From positions 1-18,650 of the forward strand of contig CAJPOF010000048.1 in assembly GCA_905372235.1 (NCBI GenBank): a stretch of DNA of 18,650 bases. Reading direction: 5' to 3'. Below, in pieces: positions 1 to 6,232 of the stretch. Each line of letters opens with the position of its first letter. Position 1 is the first letter of the stretch. The position numbers were made by a program, and so were the translations under genes. Source of the DNA: an uncultured Treponema sp. (GTDB lineage Bacteria > Spirochaetota > Spirochaetia > Treponematales > Treponemataceae). The notes below the pieces were generated by a model. That model worked only from the letters and a program-made list of their open reading frames with translations. It did no database searches and was not told where the DNA came from.

Positions 1-1
1 T

Positions 2-115
2 ATCTTACAAGGAAAATATGAAATATGTTCATTTTATTTTGTAGGAAACGATGAGGCAGAAACGCCTCCTGGTCCTGGAGTTGTATCGCTGGATAGGAGG
101 AGAAGATATGTATAG
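2..115 (+). CDS. C-terminal end of an unidentified protein (partial)
   Basis: An open frame enters from the left edge and runs 37 codons to TAG at 113-115. The visible tail has an aromatic beta-strand-like stretch (YEICSFYFVGND), then TPPGPG and a basic end (SLDRRRRYV). The other two + frames stop within the first 45 bases, so this is the only candidate. It converges on the ankyrin gene, whose stop lies 22 bp away, with only an AT-rich gap between and no clear terminator. I do not recognise the family. The call rests on the open frame and on plausible composition. Confidence 0.45.
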   Translation: MLQGKYEICSFYFVGNDEAETPPGPGVVSLDRRRRYV

Positions 116-136
116 TTTGAATTTTATAATTTAAAC

Positions 137-1615
137 TTATTCCATATGTTCCATTAGCAATTGCCGCATCTTTGCAGTGTTTGCGTAGGTAAGAGCAATT
201 GAACCGTCTTGGTATTTTAAGTCTACTTTTGCACCCAGAGAAATTAGTAATTTTACAAGGTTTTCACGTCTTTCTTCAATGACATCCTTCTTCTCTCGGT
301 CATTATATCTAAGCGATGCTGTTAGTGCAGCTACCAAAGCGGGATGTGCCGGATCATTTATGTTGCATCCGTTTTTTACTAAGTAAGGAATTACATTAAC
401 AGCATTGTAAGTTACTGCATCATACAAACTCTCGGAAGAAAGCTTTAGGCCCTGCTTATGAAGTAATGGAACAATTTTTTCGCTGTCGTATTTAAGAGCT
501 TGTCTGAAAGCCTCTCTTAAATCAAAAGAATCTCTCTCATCCTTATTTAATAAATAGGTTGTGGTATCCGGAGCGTTTCCGATTATGCTGATTTTTAAGG
601 TGGAAGGTGGATCGTAGGAAAATCCTACTACTCTTGCAGTTGCTCCGAATTTTTCAAGATATTTTACCGAGTCTAAACTATTGTTAAAGGCAGCAAAATC
701 TATGGCTGCTCCATTTGATGGGATAAGTTCATTCTCAAAAGGTTTCGGTACATCGTACATAAATTCATGCGGATGAATGTAGCAACGCTTATTTACATCA
801 ACTCCGAGAGAAATAAGTTTTTTGTAATAGTATGTGTCATTAGTGAGTGCGGCACATAAAATGAGTGCATTCGATTTTTCCGGATTAAACTTCTTTGTTA
901 ATAATATGTCGAATATATCTTTCCGACCTTTATACGCACAGTACGCAAGTACATGGTCATCCGCATCATTCAAATCGGCTAACATTGCCTGCAGTATATT
1001 TTCATTTTCGTTTTTTAGCGCATTTATAATCGAATACGGCAGTTGTGAAACATAATCATGATCGAATATGTGATATTTACAATAGGTAAAATCATCCCCG
1101 TATTCTTCTTTTAATGCAGCATAACATTTTACAGCATTGTATGTAGCACACCAGCCGTGTACATCATAGTTCGCATATTGTAATTTTCGTTGAAGAAATA
1201 CGGCAGTTCCTGCACGGTCTTGCATCAATGCGGCGTCAAGTACGCCCCACTCCTCTTCTTCTCCTGTTTTTTCATTCGTATAAAAACATGAAATCCGTCT
1301 TTCTTCATCATTGTCTGCAATCTGTTCAATCATATCTATGGCAGCACTTATTTTTTCCGTGTTATCCTCAGAAATATAAGTGAACAAATCCTGTTTTATT
1401 TCCTTTATGCTTTTCTTATTTTCTGTGTTGACGGGCTGCTCTTCTGTTTTCTCTTCCTCTTTTGCTCGTTCTGCTTCTGTTGATATTGCATTTTCCAATT
1501 CTTTTATAATCTTATTCTTTACTCCAGGAATTTTGGGAACCTTCGGCAATTTCGGTTTTGCATTTAGCGAAAAAGAAATTGCAAGCGCAAATAATAAAAA
1601 TACTGTTTTTTTCAT
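137..1615 (-). CDS. Exported ankyrin-repeat-like protein
   Basis: A 492-aa protein with a clear signal peptide (MKKTVFLLFALAISFSLNA, cleavage likely before K20), so it should be periplasmic or surface-associated. Residues about 20-80 are Lys/Glu-rich and probably extended or coiled. The remainder contains degenerate ankyrin-type helical pairs, for example LISLGVDVNKR and later LVKLLISLGAKVDLKYQDG near the C-terminus. Ankyrin repeats bind proteins; no catalytic motif is visible. The ATG overlaps the stop of the upstream 88-aa gene in an ATGA, so translation is probably coupled. It is the last gene of a four-gene minus-strand cluster. Exported ankyrin proteins sometimes act as inhibitors or immunity proteins of toxins or enzymes, but no toxin is identifiable here, so that role would be speculation. 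Confidence 0.8.
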   Translation of the reverse strand: MKKTVFLLFALAISFSLNAKPKLPKVPKIPGVKNKIIKELENAISTEAERAKEEEKTEEQPVNTENKKSIKEIKQDLFTYISEDNTEKISAAIDMIEQIADNDEERRISCFYTNEKTGEEEEWGVLDAALMQDRAGTAVFLQRKLQYANYDVHGWCATYNAVKCYAALKEEYGDDFTYCKYHIFDHDYVSQLPYSIINALKNENENILQAMLADLNDADDHVLAYCAYKGRKDIFDILLTKKFNPEKSNALILCAALTNDTYYYKKLISLGVDVNKRCYIHPHEFMYDVPKPFENELIPSNGAAIDFAAFNNSLDSVKYLEKFGATARVVGFSYDPPSTLKISIIGNAPDTTTYLLNKDERDSFDLREAFRQALKYDSEKIVPLLHKQGLKLSSESLYDAVTYNAVNVIPYLVKNGCNINDPAHPALVAALTASLRYNDREKKDVIEERRENLVKLLISLGAKVDLKYQDGSIALTYANTAKMRQLLMEHME

Positions 1616-1878
1616 CTTAATTTATCTCCTATCAAATTCTGTTTTTTTAGTTCTTCAATAAAATCCGCTAATTTTTGGGAATAAGCCCCCCAATCAGTCA
1701 TATTAAGAGGATTGTTCTTATAGGGGTTTACCCCATGTTCTTCCATCGGCTTCATAAGCTTATTGATTTCATCTACGGCTTTTGTGTCGTTGATTTTAGA
1801 AAGAGCGTACCCACAGAGTTCAGATGCTATCTGAAACAATTCAACAGCTTGTTCTTTTAATTTATTTTTATCCATCAT
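1612..1878 (-). CDS. Small hypothetical protein (88 aa)
   Basis: No family recognised. The protein is short, charged and predicted mostly helical, with no signal peptide or membrane segment. It starts MMDKNKLKEQ; the tandem ATGs at 1878 and 1875 follow an AGGAG ribosome site about 7 nt upstream, a strong start. A mid-protein stretch is richer in Pro/Asn (HGVNPYKNNPLN) and the end is Lys-rich. Its TGA overlaps the ATG of the exported ankyrin gene by the ATGA arrangement, which implies the two are made together. It could be a cytoplasmic partner or regulator of the ankyrin protein; nothing in the sequence decides this. Confidence 0.65.
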   Translation of the reverse strand: MMDKNKLKEQAVELFQIASELCGYALSKINDTKAVDEINKLMKPMEEHGVNPYKNNPLNMTDWGAYSQKLADFIEELKKQNLIGDKLR

Positions 1879-1915
1879 TGTGTTTCTCCTGTATTTTTAT
1901 AGAATATGTTGTAAC

Positions 1916-1947
1916 AATCCCATTTGAACAGACCGTTAAACGGGATT
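1916..1947. repeat. Bulged inverted repeat in intergenic gap
   Basis: AATCCC (1916-1921) pairs with GGGATT (1942-1947). Further in, TTT pairs with AAA and AAC with GTT around a 5-nt loop, with one-base bulges between the helices. It lies in the 76-bp gap between the CxxCxGxG gene and the 88-aa gene on the minus strand. There is no T-run, so a simple intrinsic terminator is unlikely. It may be an mRNA processing or attenuation hairpin. Confidence 0.4.
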
Positions 1948-1954
1948 TACCGAT

Positions 1955-2272
1955 TTATCTATAGCCTTTTCCTGCGCAAGCGGAACAGGCTCGTTCGCCT
2001 CTTCCTCGGCAAGATTGGCACGTCATTCGATTGTCGGAACCGATATATCCGCTGCCCGAACATGAAGCACAATATCGATTACCTCGTATACCGCTTCCGC
2101 TGCAGTTTGCACACGTCCTCCTATTATCCTGACCGAAATAACCGCGTCCTTGACACGAATAGCACATTATTCGTCCCGTTCCCCTACAAGAACTACAGAC
2201 TGAATTGGTCTAAGAGGCGGTAACGCTCAAAATCGCAAACGAAAAGATCAACACAAAAAGTAATTTTTTCAT
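1955..2272 (-). pseudogene. Exported CxxCxGxG zinc-finger protein split by in-frame amber codon
   Basis: ATG at 2272 overlaps the TGA of the upstream 66-aa gene (ATGA) and opens a signal peptide, MKKLLFVLIFSFAILSVTAS. The 21st codon is TAG (2212-2210). The same frame then continues for 84 codons to TAA at 1955, carrying six CxxCxGxG motifs: CSSCRGTG, CYSCQGRG, CANCSGSG, CASCSGSG, CQSCRGRG and CSACAGKG. This is the zinc-binding module of DnaJ/Hsp40, which normally has four copies, but there is no J domain. An internal ATG at 2167 gives a 70-aa remnant with no convincing ribosome site and no signal peptide. The intact parent would be an exported, zinc-binding, Gly/Cys-rich protein that might bind polypeptides or thiols. 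It is either a recent pseudogene, a sequencing error, or read through. The frame and motifs are certain; the function is inferred. Confidence 0.75.
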
Positions 2273-2469
2273 ACTATTTTCTCCATATATTTATCTAGCC
2301 AAGGTTTCAAACGAATGCCGTCCTTTTTGTACTGTACGGAATCACTCAAAACTGAATTGACAGCTTTTAAGACTTTATAAATAAGTGCAGCTTTGTCATT
2401 TAAAACGTTTCTATCATATGCGACAGCGGCATCAATTAAAGCTTCTGCAGCCTTTAGACCAGGACTCAT
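2269..2469 (-). CDS. Small hypothetical protein (66 aa)
   Basis: First gene of the minus-strand cluster. A GAGGAG ribosome site sits about 6 nt before ATG 2469. The protein is an Ala-rich helical segment (LKAAEALIDAAVAYD) followed by a Lys-containing second half that ends LDKYMEKIV. There is no signal peptide, Cys or membrane span. Its TGA overlaps the ATG of the exported zinc-finger gene. I do not recognise the family. The tight coupling argues that it is real and co-produced with the zinc-finger protein. Confidence 0.6.
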   Translation of the reverse strand: MSPGLKAAEALIDAAVAYDRNVLNDKAALIYKVLKAVNSVLSDSVQYKKDGIRLKPWLDKYMEKIV

Positions 2470-2496
2470 AAAAACTCCTCAATTAAGAAATATATT

Positions 2497-2573
2497 TTAC
2501 CTCAAAGCCGAGCGAAGCAAGGCTTTGAGGTAATGGGATTTGTCAATCCCATTACACACAGTACTGTGTGTAA
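2497..2573. repeat. Three contiguous perfect palindromes (hairpin array)
   Basis: Three hairpins lie end to end and share edge bases. Hairpin 1 has a 13-bp stem (TTACCTCAAAGCC, 2497-2509, with 2521-2533) and an 11-nt loop. Hairpin 2 has an 11-bp stem (GTAATGGGATT, 2530-2540, with 2545-2555) and loop TGTC. Hairpin 3 is a 22-bp perfect palindrome at 2552-2573 centred on AGT/ACT. Stems 1 and 2 overlap at GTAA and 2 and 3 at TTAC, so alternative folds compete. It sits upstream of the 66-aa gene and downstream of the Vsr remnant. There is no T-tract typical of a terminator. It is probably a dispersed repeat element. Confidence 0.8.
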
Positions 2574-2871
2574 AAATTCTTGTTAAAACTTTTGTTTTGT
2601 AATAAAAAAATCTGGTATTTACTTTTGCATATTTATCATATAGCTTAGCGGAGTTAACATTTTGATTTATGCGATTTTTCTTACTTGCTAAAATATTCAA
2701 AAATTTACCGGTCTTTTTGTTTAGATAGAAATATAAAAAATGGCTGTTTTGCAATACTAATTACTTTTTTTGTGATAATTTTTAGCGTAGGGTGCAAATG
2801 ACTTTGAAATTCTATGAATTTCGGTGAATAATAATCTTGAATGTTTTAGTGGGTATGGTAAAGGTCAGCAT
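2574..2871. other. AT-rich stretch with no recognisable gene
   Basis: No supported gene lies between the hairpin array and the Vsr remnant. A minus-strand frame crosses 2497-2754, but its C-terminus is only a translation of the palindromes and it has no ribosome site. A short inverted repeat (GAAATTC/GAATTTC, near 2806-2822) is present. Any promoter for the 66-aa cluster would be expected just upstream of 2490; I see no convincing -35/-10 pair there. Confidence 0.4.
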
Positions 2872-3126
2872 TCAATCTTGATAAACAGATTCTATTTGTC
2901 TCATAACCGAACTTGATGTATTAAAAACAGTTAAATGGCGAGTTCCTGTAAGATATTTACTTTTTCTTCTGAAAACAATATCAGAACAACTAACAAGTTT
3001 TTTTACATATTTTGTAAAATATATATGTCTTTTATTCAATTCTTGCATAATTATACACTCGGCAATCGAATTTTTTGAACGAATACGATACATATTTTTA
3101 TGGCGCTATGTTGGAGATAAATTATT
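2872..3126 (-). pseudogene. Remnant of a Vsr-type mismatch endonuclease
   Basis: The frame reads NNLSPT, then TAG (3108-3106), then RHKNMYRIRSKN and on to KLVSCSDIVFRRK. This matches the usual Vsr opening (a LTPEQR-like start, NMxRIRSKxT, then a GxPDIV block). The Asp of SDIVF aligns with the Vsr catalytic Asp. The downstream FxxGxFWH active-site block is absent: after FRRKSKYL the sequence is unrelated and stops at 2872. There is also no usable start codon, and the conserved Gly before the Asp is replaced (VSCSD). Vsr nicks T:G mismatches left by deaminated 5-methylcytosine and is normally encoded beside a C5 methyltransferase. Here it begins about 5 bp after the endonuclease gene, the expected place. 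Only ATG 3093 gives an uninterrupted 73-aa piece. Not functional as read. Confidence 0.7.
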
Positions 3127-3131
3127 GCTCC

Positions 3132-4112
3132 CTATTCCACCGAGAAGTCCATATAATAATTTTCATTGTCAAATTTGTAAAATACCACATTAGTTCTGCC
3201 ATAACGTTCCAAGTCTGCCCTTGTAATAAATGCACCGTTTGGCAATCCGAGCCTATTCCTAAAGTATTCACCCAGCAGGCTATTGTTATGGGGTGTTTCA
3301 ATAGCCTGACCTTCAGTGCTTTTTTGTGCACGAACACAAATAAAAGTCTTTGAATCATCTGTTATAACAGTAAAATGTTGAGGTCTTAATGGGAAAAAAT
3401 CACTTTGATATACAGCTGGAGGCAACTGTAGGTAAGCTTGATTAGGATTCCTGCCTTTTCTTTGCCCCCAATTAAGCCCTCCTGTCTTTTGGACGTCGCC
3501 TGTCCTTGCACTTAACAAAGGAATTATTACATGCTCAATATTACTAATATCTGGAGTCAGTTTAGAATCTTTAGGTTTAATGATTTCTTCGTGTAAATGA
3601 CACTTATAATAGTTTTTATCATTATAAATTTTTATGAGATTTTCAGCATCAATATGACTACAAAAAATTGAATCCTTTTCAATAGATTTGTAATAACTAT
3701 CAACATCATTATCTTTTATTTCAGCAAGCAGTTCACGTTGGTTTGTAGAAAATGCATTTTGTGTATAATTAGCAGAACCAATGAAAGCTTTATAAAAATC
3801 AATACCCTTATACCAAATATAAATCTTACTGTGAACAGGAGAATTATTAAAAATATAGCTGCATGAAAAATTCTCAAAATATTCTGATTCGACGATACTT
3901 TTAAAACCACGATGATTACTCACTGATAATCCGTCTATTGGGCACATACCCACCAAAAGAGAAACTTTAAAATCGTTTCTATGAAGTTTTAAATCATGAA
4001 TATGATGAAAAGCCATTGCTGCAGTTGCATAACCTGAAATTATTCTCAATATATTCGCCCCTTCATCTACGGGGTCAATCAGTGCTTTCTTATATAAATC
4101 TGTATAAATCAT
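3132..4112 (-). CDS. Type II restriction endonuclease, PLD-fold, NgoFVII-like
   Basis: A 326-aa protein, about the usual length for the RE_NgoFVII family. The phospholipase-D-type active site is visible as H94-S-K96 (PVHSKIYIW) followed by IGSANYTQNAF at about 111-121, the HxK plus GSxN signature used by metal-independent PLD nucleases. A second conserved block, GGLNWGQRKGRNPNQAY at about 211-227, is typical of this restriction-enzyme family. It should cleave unmethylated DNA at the site protected by the partner methyltransferase. The ATG overlaps the methyltransferase TGA (ATGA), so the endonuclease is translated after the methylase, a safe order for the host. It appears intact. Known NgoFVII cuts GCSGC; I would not assume the same site here. 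It is clearly AT-richer than the murG block, consistent with acquisition. Confidence 0.88.
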   Translation of the reverse strand: MIYTDLYKKALIDPVDEGANILRIISGYATAAMAFHHIHDLKLHRNDFKVSLLVGMCPIDGLSVSNHRGFKSIVESEYFENFSCSYIFNNSPVHSKIYIWYKGIDFYKAFIGSANYTQNAFSTNQRELLAEIKDNDVDSYYKSIEKDSIFCSHIDAENLIKIYNDKNYYKCHLHEEIIKPKDSKLTPDISNIEHVIIPLLSARTGDVQKTGGLNWGQRKGRNPNQAYLQLPPAVYQSDFFPLRPQHFTVITDDSKTFICVRAQKSTEGQAIETPHNNSLLGEYFRNRLGLPNGAFITRADLERYGRTNVVFYKFDNENYYMDFSVE

Positions 4113-5260
4113 AATGCAACATACTCCATGGGGTGATCAAATACATATTTACAACCAGTATCGAACTGTTGTCTGTACACATCTATATGTTTGGGTTGTA
4201 AAAGAGGAGTATACATATAGTCATCATGTTCATAATCCAAACCGGCAAAACTGTTCAGAATTGATTCAAAAATAATTCTGGCTCCATCAACAGGAACAGC
4301 CATTCCGATTTGTTTTCTTACGCTTTCTTTTGAACCGACAAATATAAAATCATCAGGAAAAGTTTGGAGTCTTGCCCGTTCTCTGTTTGTTAGGGCCCTA
4401 TTTTCTTTCCAGTGATACACATGAGTACCGCCTCCTCCGCTTCCCGTAACTGTATAAGCAGGCTTATTTGGATCCAAGCGGCGGTATATTTGGCTGATTT
4501 TAGCACCATTGATTTTTAACTGCAAATGTTCAGGAATATCTGCCGAAAAAGCATTTTCGCCGGGTTTTATATACTTTAAGCGCTCAATAACATCAGGTGT
4601 CTGTTTTGTAAATTCATTATTCGGTGCATCTAAAGATATTGGCGGATTTTCAATAGCATCTTTACAGGTTCTCTTTTTTAAACGATAAGGAATTTTTGAC
4701 GGAATTCTATAAATAACTGGCTGATCTGCCCTTATTCCAACAATAATTAACCTATGGCGAGACTGAGGAACCCCATAATCTTCAAATTTATAAAGATGAG
4801 GATATACAGAATAACCTGATTTGAACAGGTCATCCAAAATCATAGAAAATGTTTTTCCATCATTTGAATTTCGTAACCCGCCAACATTTTCTGCCAAAAA
4901 CCATTTAGGTTGAAATTTTTTTAATGCTTTTACGCCATAAGAGTACAACGGCCCAAAGATACCGTCAATGCCTTTTTGTTCTCCTACAACGCTAAAGTCA
5001 TTGCACGGAAAGCCAAATGCTAAAGCATCTATATCGGAGATTCGTTCCAATCGCGAATAATCTAATTTTCTTATATCATGACATATAACAGACCCTTTCT
5101 TTTTTGCCACATTTTTCTCAAATGTCAGGCAGGTATCCTTATCATAATCATTTGCCCATGCATGTACTATTTTATAATCTGGATTAGAGATTCGAGCAGA
5201 AAGAGCTGCGTATCCAATACCGCCCGGACCACAAAATAGCTCTCCTAACTTAAAAATCAT
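4109..5260 (-). CDS. C5-cytosine DNA methyltransferase (Type II R-M)
   Basis: Transfers a methyl group from S-adenosylmethionine to C5 of cytosine. Numbering from ATG 5260, motif I is FCGPGG (9-14), motif IV is GFPCNDFS with catalytic C86, motif VI is ENVGG (124-128), motif VIII is QSRHR (166-170), then a target-recognition region of about 120 residues, motif IX around RLDPNKPAYTVTG, and motif X as VRKQIGMAVPV, where GNAVP is the usual form, so Met replaces Asn. The protein is 383 aa and complete. The frame is open to GTG 5269, but the AAGGAG at 5274-5269 overlaps that GTG and sits 8 nt before ATG 5260, so 5260 is preferred. It is the first gene of the operon methylase, endonuclease, Vsr remnant. 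Confidence 0.92.
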   Translation of the reverse strand: MIFKLGELFCGPGGIGYAALSARISNPDYKIVHAWANDYDKDTCLTFEKNVAKKKGSVICHDIRKLDYSRLERISDIDALAFGFPCNDFSVVGEQKGIDGIFGPLYSYGVKALKKFQPKWFLAENVGGLRNSNDGKTFSMILDDLFKSGYSVYPHLYKFEDYGVPQSRHRLIIVGIRADQPVIYRIPSKIPYRLKKRTCKDAIENPPISLDAPNNEFTKQTPDVIERLKYIKPGENAFSADIPEHLQLKINGAKISQIYRRLDPNKPAYTVTGSGGGGTHVYHWKENRALTNRERARLQTFPDDFIFVGSKESVRKQIGMAVPVDGARIIFESILNSFAGLDYEHDDYMYTPLLQPKHIDVYRQQFDTGCKYVFDHPMEYVAL

Positions 5261-5268
5261 ATGCATCA

Positions 5269-5274
5269 CTCCTT
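5269..5274 (-). promoter_or_regulatory. Shine-Dalgarno that decides the methyltransferase start
   Basis: AAGGAG on the minus strand with 8 nt to ATG 5260. The longer reading frame would start inside this site (GTG 5269) or 2 nt after it (ATG 5266), both unlikely. Confidence 0.75.
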
Positions 5275-5288
5275 GATATTGCGATATT

Positions 5289-5317
5289 ATTATAAACAGA
5301 CTTCATATACTGTATAA
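5289..5317 (-). promoter_or_regulatory. Probable sigma-70 promoter of the R-M operon
   Basis: On the minus strand a perfect TATAAT (5294-5289) follows TTATAC (5317-5312) by 17 bp. The predicted start near 5281 leaves a short leader containing the AAGGAG site. The -35 is weak. The near-palindromic ATACTGTAT around 5307-5315, at the -35, might be an operator, but no controller gene is present in the operon. Confidence 0.5.
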
Positions 5318-5531
5318 GCGTATGGATACATAAAATTCGCAGACTTATATTATATTTTCTCAATTTTATTGCTTGCAGGCAACCGCTCTAAATATATTTA
5401 TATCTTTTTCAGTATATTATAAAAGACACTAATTTTCAATCTAAAGAATAATCAAAAAGATAAATCGCTCTTCTTTTTATTGAAAAACTTCATCGTTGCT
5501 TAAACGCTCACTTCATAATTTGCTTTTTTCA

Positions 5532-6023
5532 TTACAGCTCCAGCCCTTTTGCCCAGTCGGTTATCCGTTTTTCACTTCGAGCCGTTTCGCTCCGGTTCAC
5601 GATGAGCATATTTTTGCTCACCGTCGCCTTGGGGGCCGCAGTAGCAATTTCGCGTTCGATACCGCCGTTCCGGCTTCCTCCGTGAGTTACGGAAAGATAG
5701 ATTGTTTTACCGCTCAAATCGTATTCGTCAAGGAATGACTGCACGGCAAGCGGCATTTTATACAACCATACGGGGCAGCAGATGATCACCGTCGTATACT
5801 GCGCCATGTTAGCGACGCGCCCGACAAGTTTCGGTTTTACATTATTGCGCTGCTCGGTATTGGTTACATTGAAAATCTTTGCATAGTCGCGCGGATAGTG
5901 ATTGCCTGTATCGATTTTGAATAGATCGGCGCCGATTGCTTTTGCGATCGTCTGTGCAATGAACTCGGCGTTTCCCGTGCCGCCCGAACCCGGAACAACA
6001 CTTGCGCCGGAAGTTGCATCCAA
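5532..6023 (-). pseudogene. Flavodoxin-like protein lacking its 5' end
   Basis: The 163-aa frame begins DATSGASVVPGSGGTGNAEF and continues through ADLFKI, YPRDY, VIICCPVWLYKMPLAVQSFLDEYDLSGKTI and THGGSRNGG, a good match to the long flavodoxins that bind FMN and act as electron carriers or NAD(P)H:quinone-type partners. Family members have a further N-terminal segment (first beta-strand, a VxYFS-like motif with the start of the phosphate loop) before the DATS block. Here that segment is missing. The only in-frame start after a TGA at 6047-6045 is TTG 6023, with no ribosome site. The break coincides with a hairpin (6024-6063), and the TGA lies in its loop. The C-terminal part is intact. I infer a gene truncated by recombination at the palindrome; a short functional version from TTG is less likely. 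Confidence 0.7.
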
Positions 6024-6063
6024 GGTATAACTTCGGCAGCCAAATCAGGCTGCCTCGTTAACC
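6024..6063. repeat. Two-segment hairpin with attC-like form at the flavodoxin break
   Basis: On the + strand, GGTATAAC (6024-6031) pairs with GTTAACC (6057-6063) leaving one bulged base. After a small internal loop GGCAGCC (6035-6041) pairs with GGCTGCC (6048-6054) around a 6-nt loop. Outer and inner helices with a bulge resemble the R and L boxes of integron attC sites, and the minus strand reads GTTATAC at the outer arm. It is shorter than most attC sites. It could instead be an ordinary repeat hairpin. Confidence 0.45.
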
Positions 6064-6071
6064 TTCGAGCT

Positions 6072-6146
6072 TGCCGTTCGGCAGACATCGCTTATCAACG
6101 TGTGCGCTAATGCGCACGAATGCAACAGTCTTCGAGAATACTCGAA
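6072..6146. repeat. Three short hairpins in tandem
   Basis: TGCCGTTCGGCA (6072-6083), GTGCGC-TAAT-GCGCAC (6102-6117) and TTCGAG-AATA-CTCGAA (6131-6146). All are perfect short stems (4-6 bp) with four-base loops, spaced 13-18 bp apart, in sequence with no coding signal. They continue the series begun at 6024 and ended at 6247. Confidence 0.7.
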
Positions 6147-6170
6147 AAATATGTAGGAATTATATAAAAT

Positions 6171-6231
6171 CGTCTAACATTTGCTTAAATCTGACATCGC
6201 TATGTAATCAGGTTAAGCGGTGGTTAGGACG
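6171..6231 (+). other. Candidate integron attC recombination site
   Basis: A 61-bp imperfect palindrome with attC architecture. The left R-box GTCTAAC (6172-6178) fits RYYYAAC. The right arm GTTAGGACG (6223-6231) pairs with CGTCTAAC leaving one extrahelical base. Inner L-type boxes GCTTAA (6183-6188) and TTAAGC (6213-6218) pair perfectly, separated from the outer helix by an unpaired ATTT/GGTG spacer. CTGA/TCAG and CAT/ATG extend the stem towards a small loop. The right box departs from GTTRRRY at its last base. T. denticola is known to carry a chromosomal integron. No integrase gene is in this window and no second unambiguous attC bounds a cassette. Confidence 0.55.
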
Positions 6232-6232
6232 A

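Noticed and set aside
2013..2030. TTGGCACGTCATTCG resembling the -24 part of a sigma-54 promoter
   Set aside because: It lies inside the zinc-finger gene and lacks the TTGC -12 element at the right distance.
2497..2754. An 85-codon minus-strand open frame
   Set aside because: No ribosome site, AT-driven composition, and its C-terminus is only the translation of the palindromic array. No overlap with a conserved frame.
2210..3108. Global reassignment of TAG to glutamine in this organism
   Set aside because: TAG clearly ends murG, cvpA, the sigma-54 activator, the ankyrin gene at 8144 and the endonuclease in the same window.
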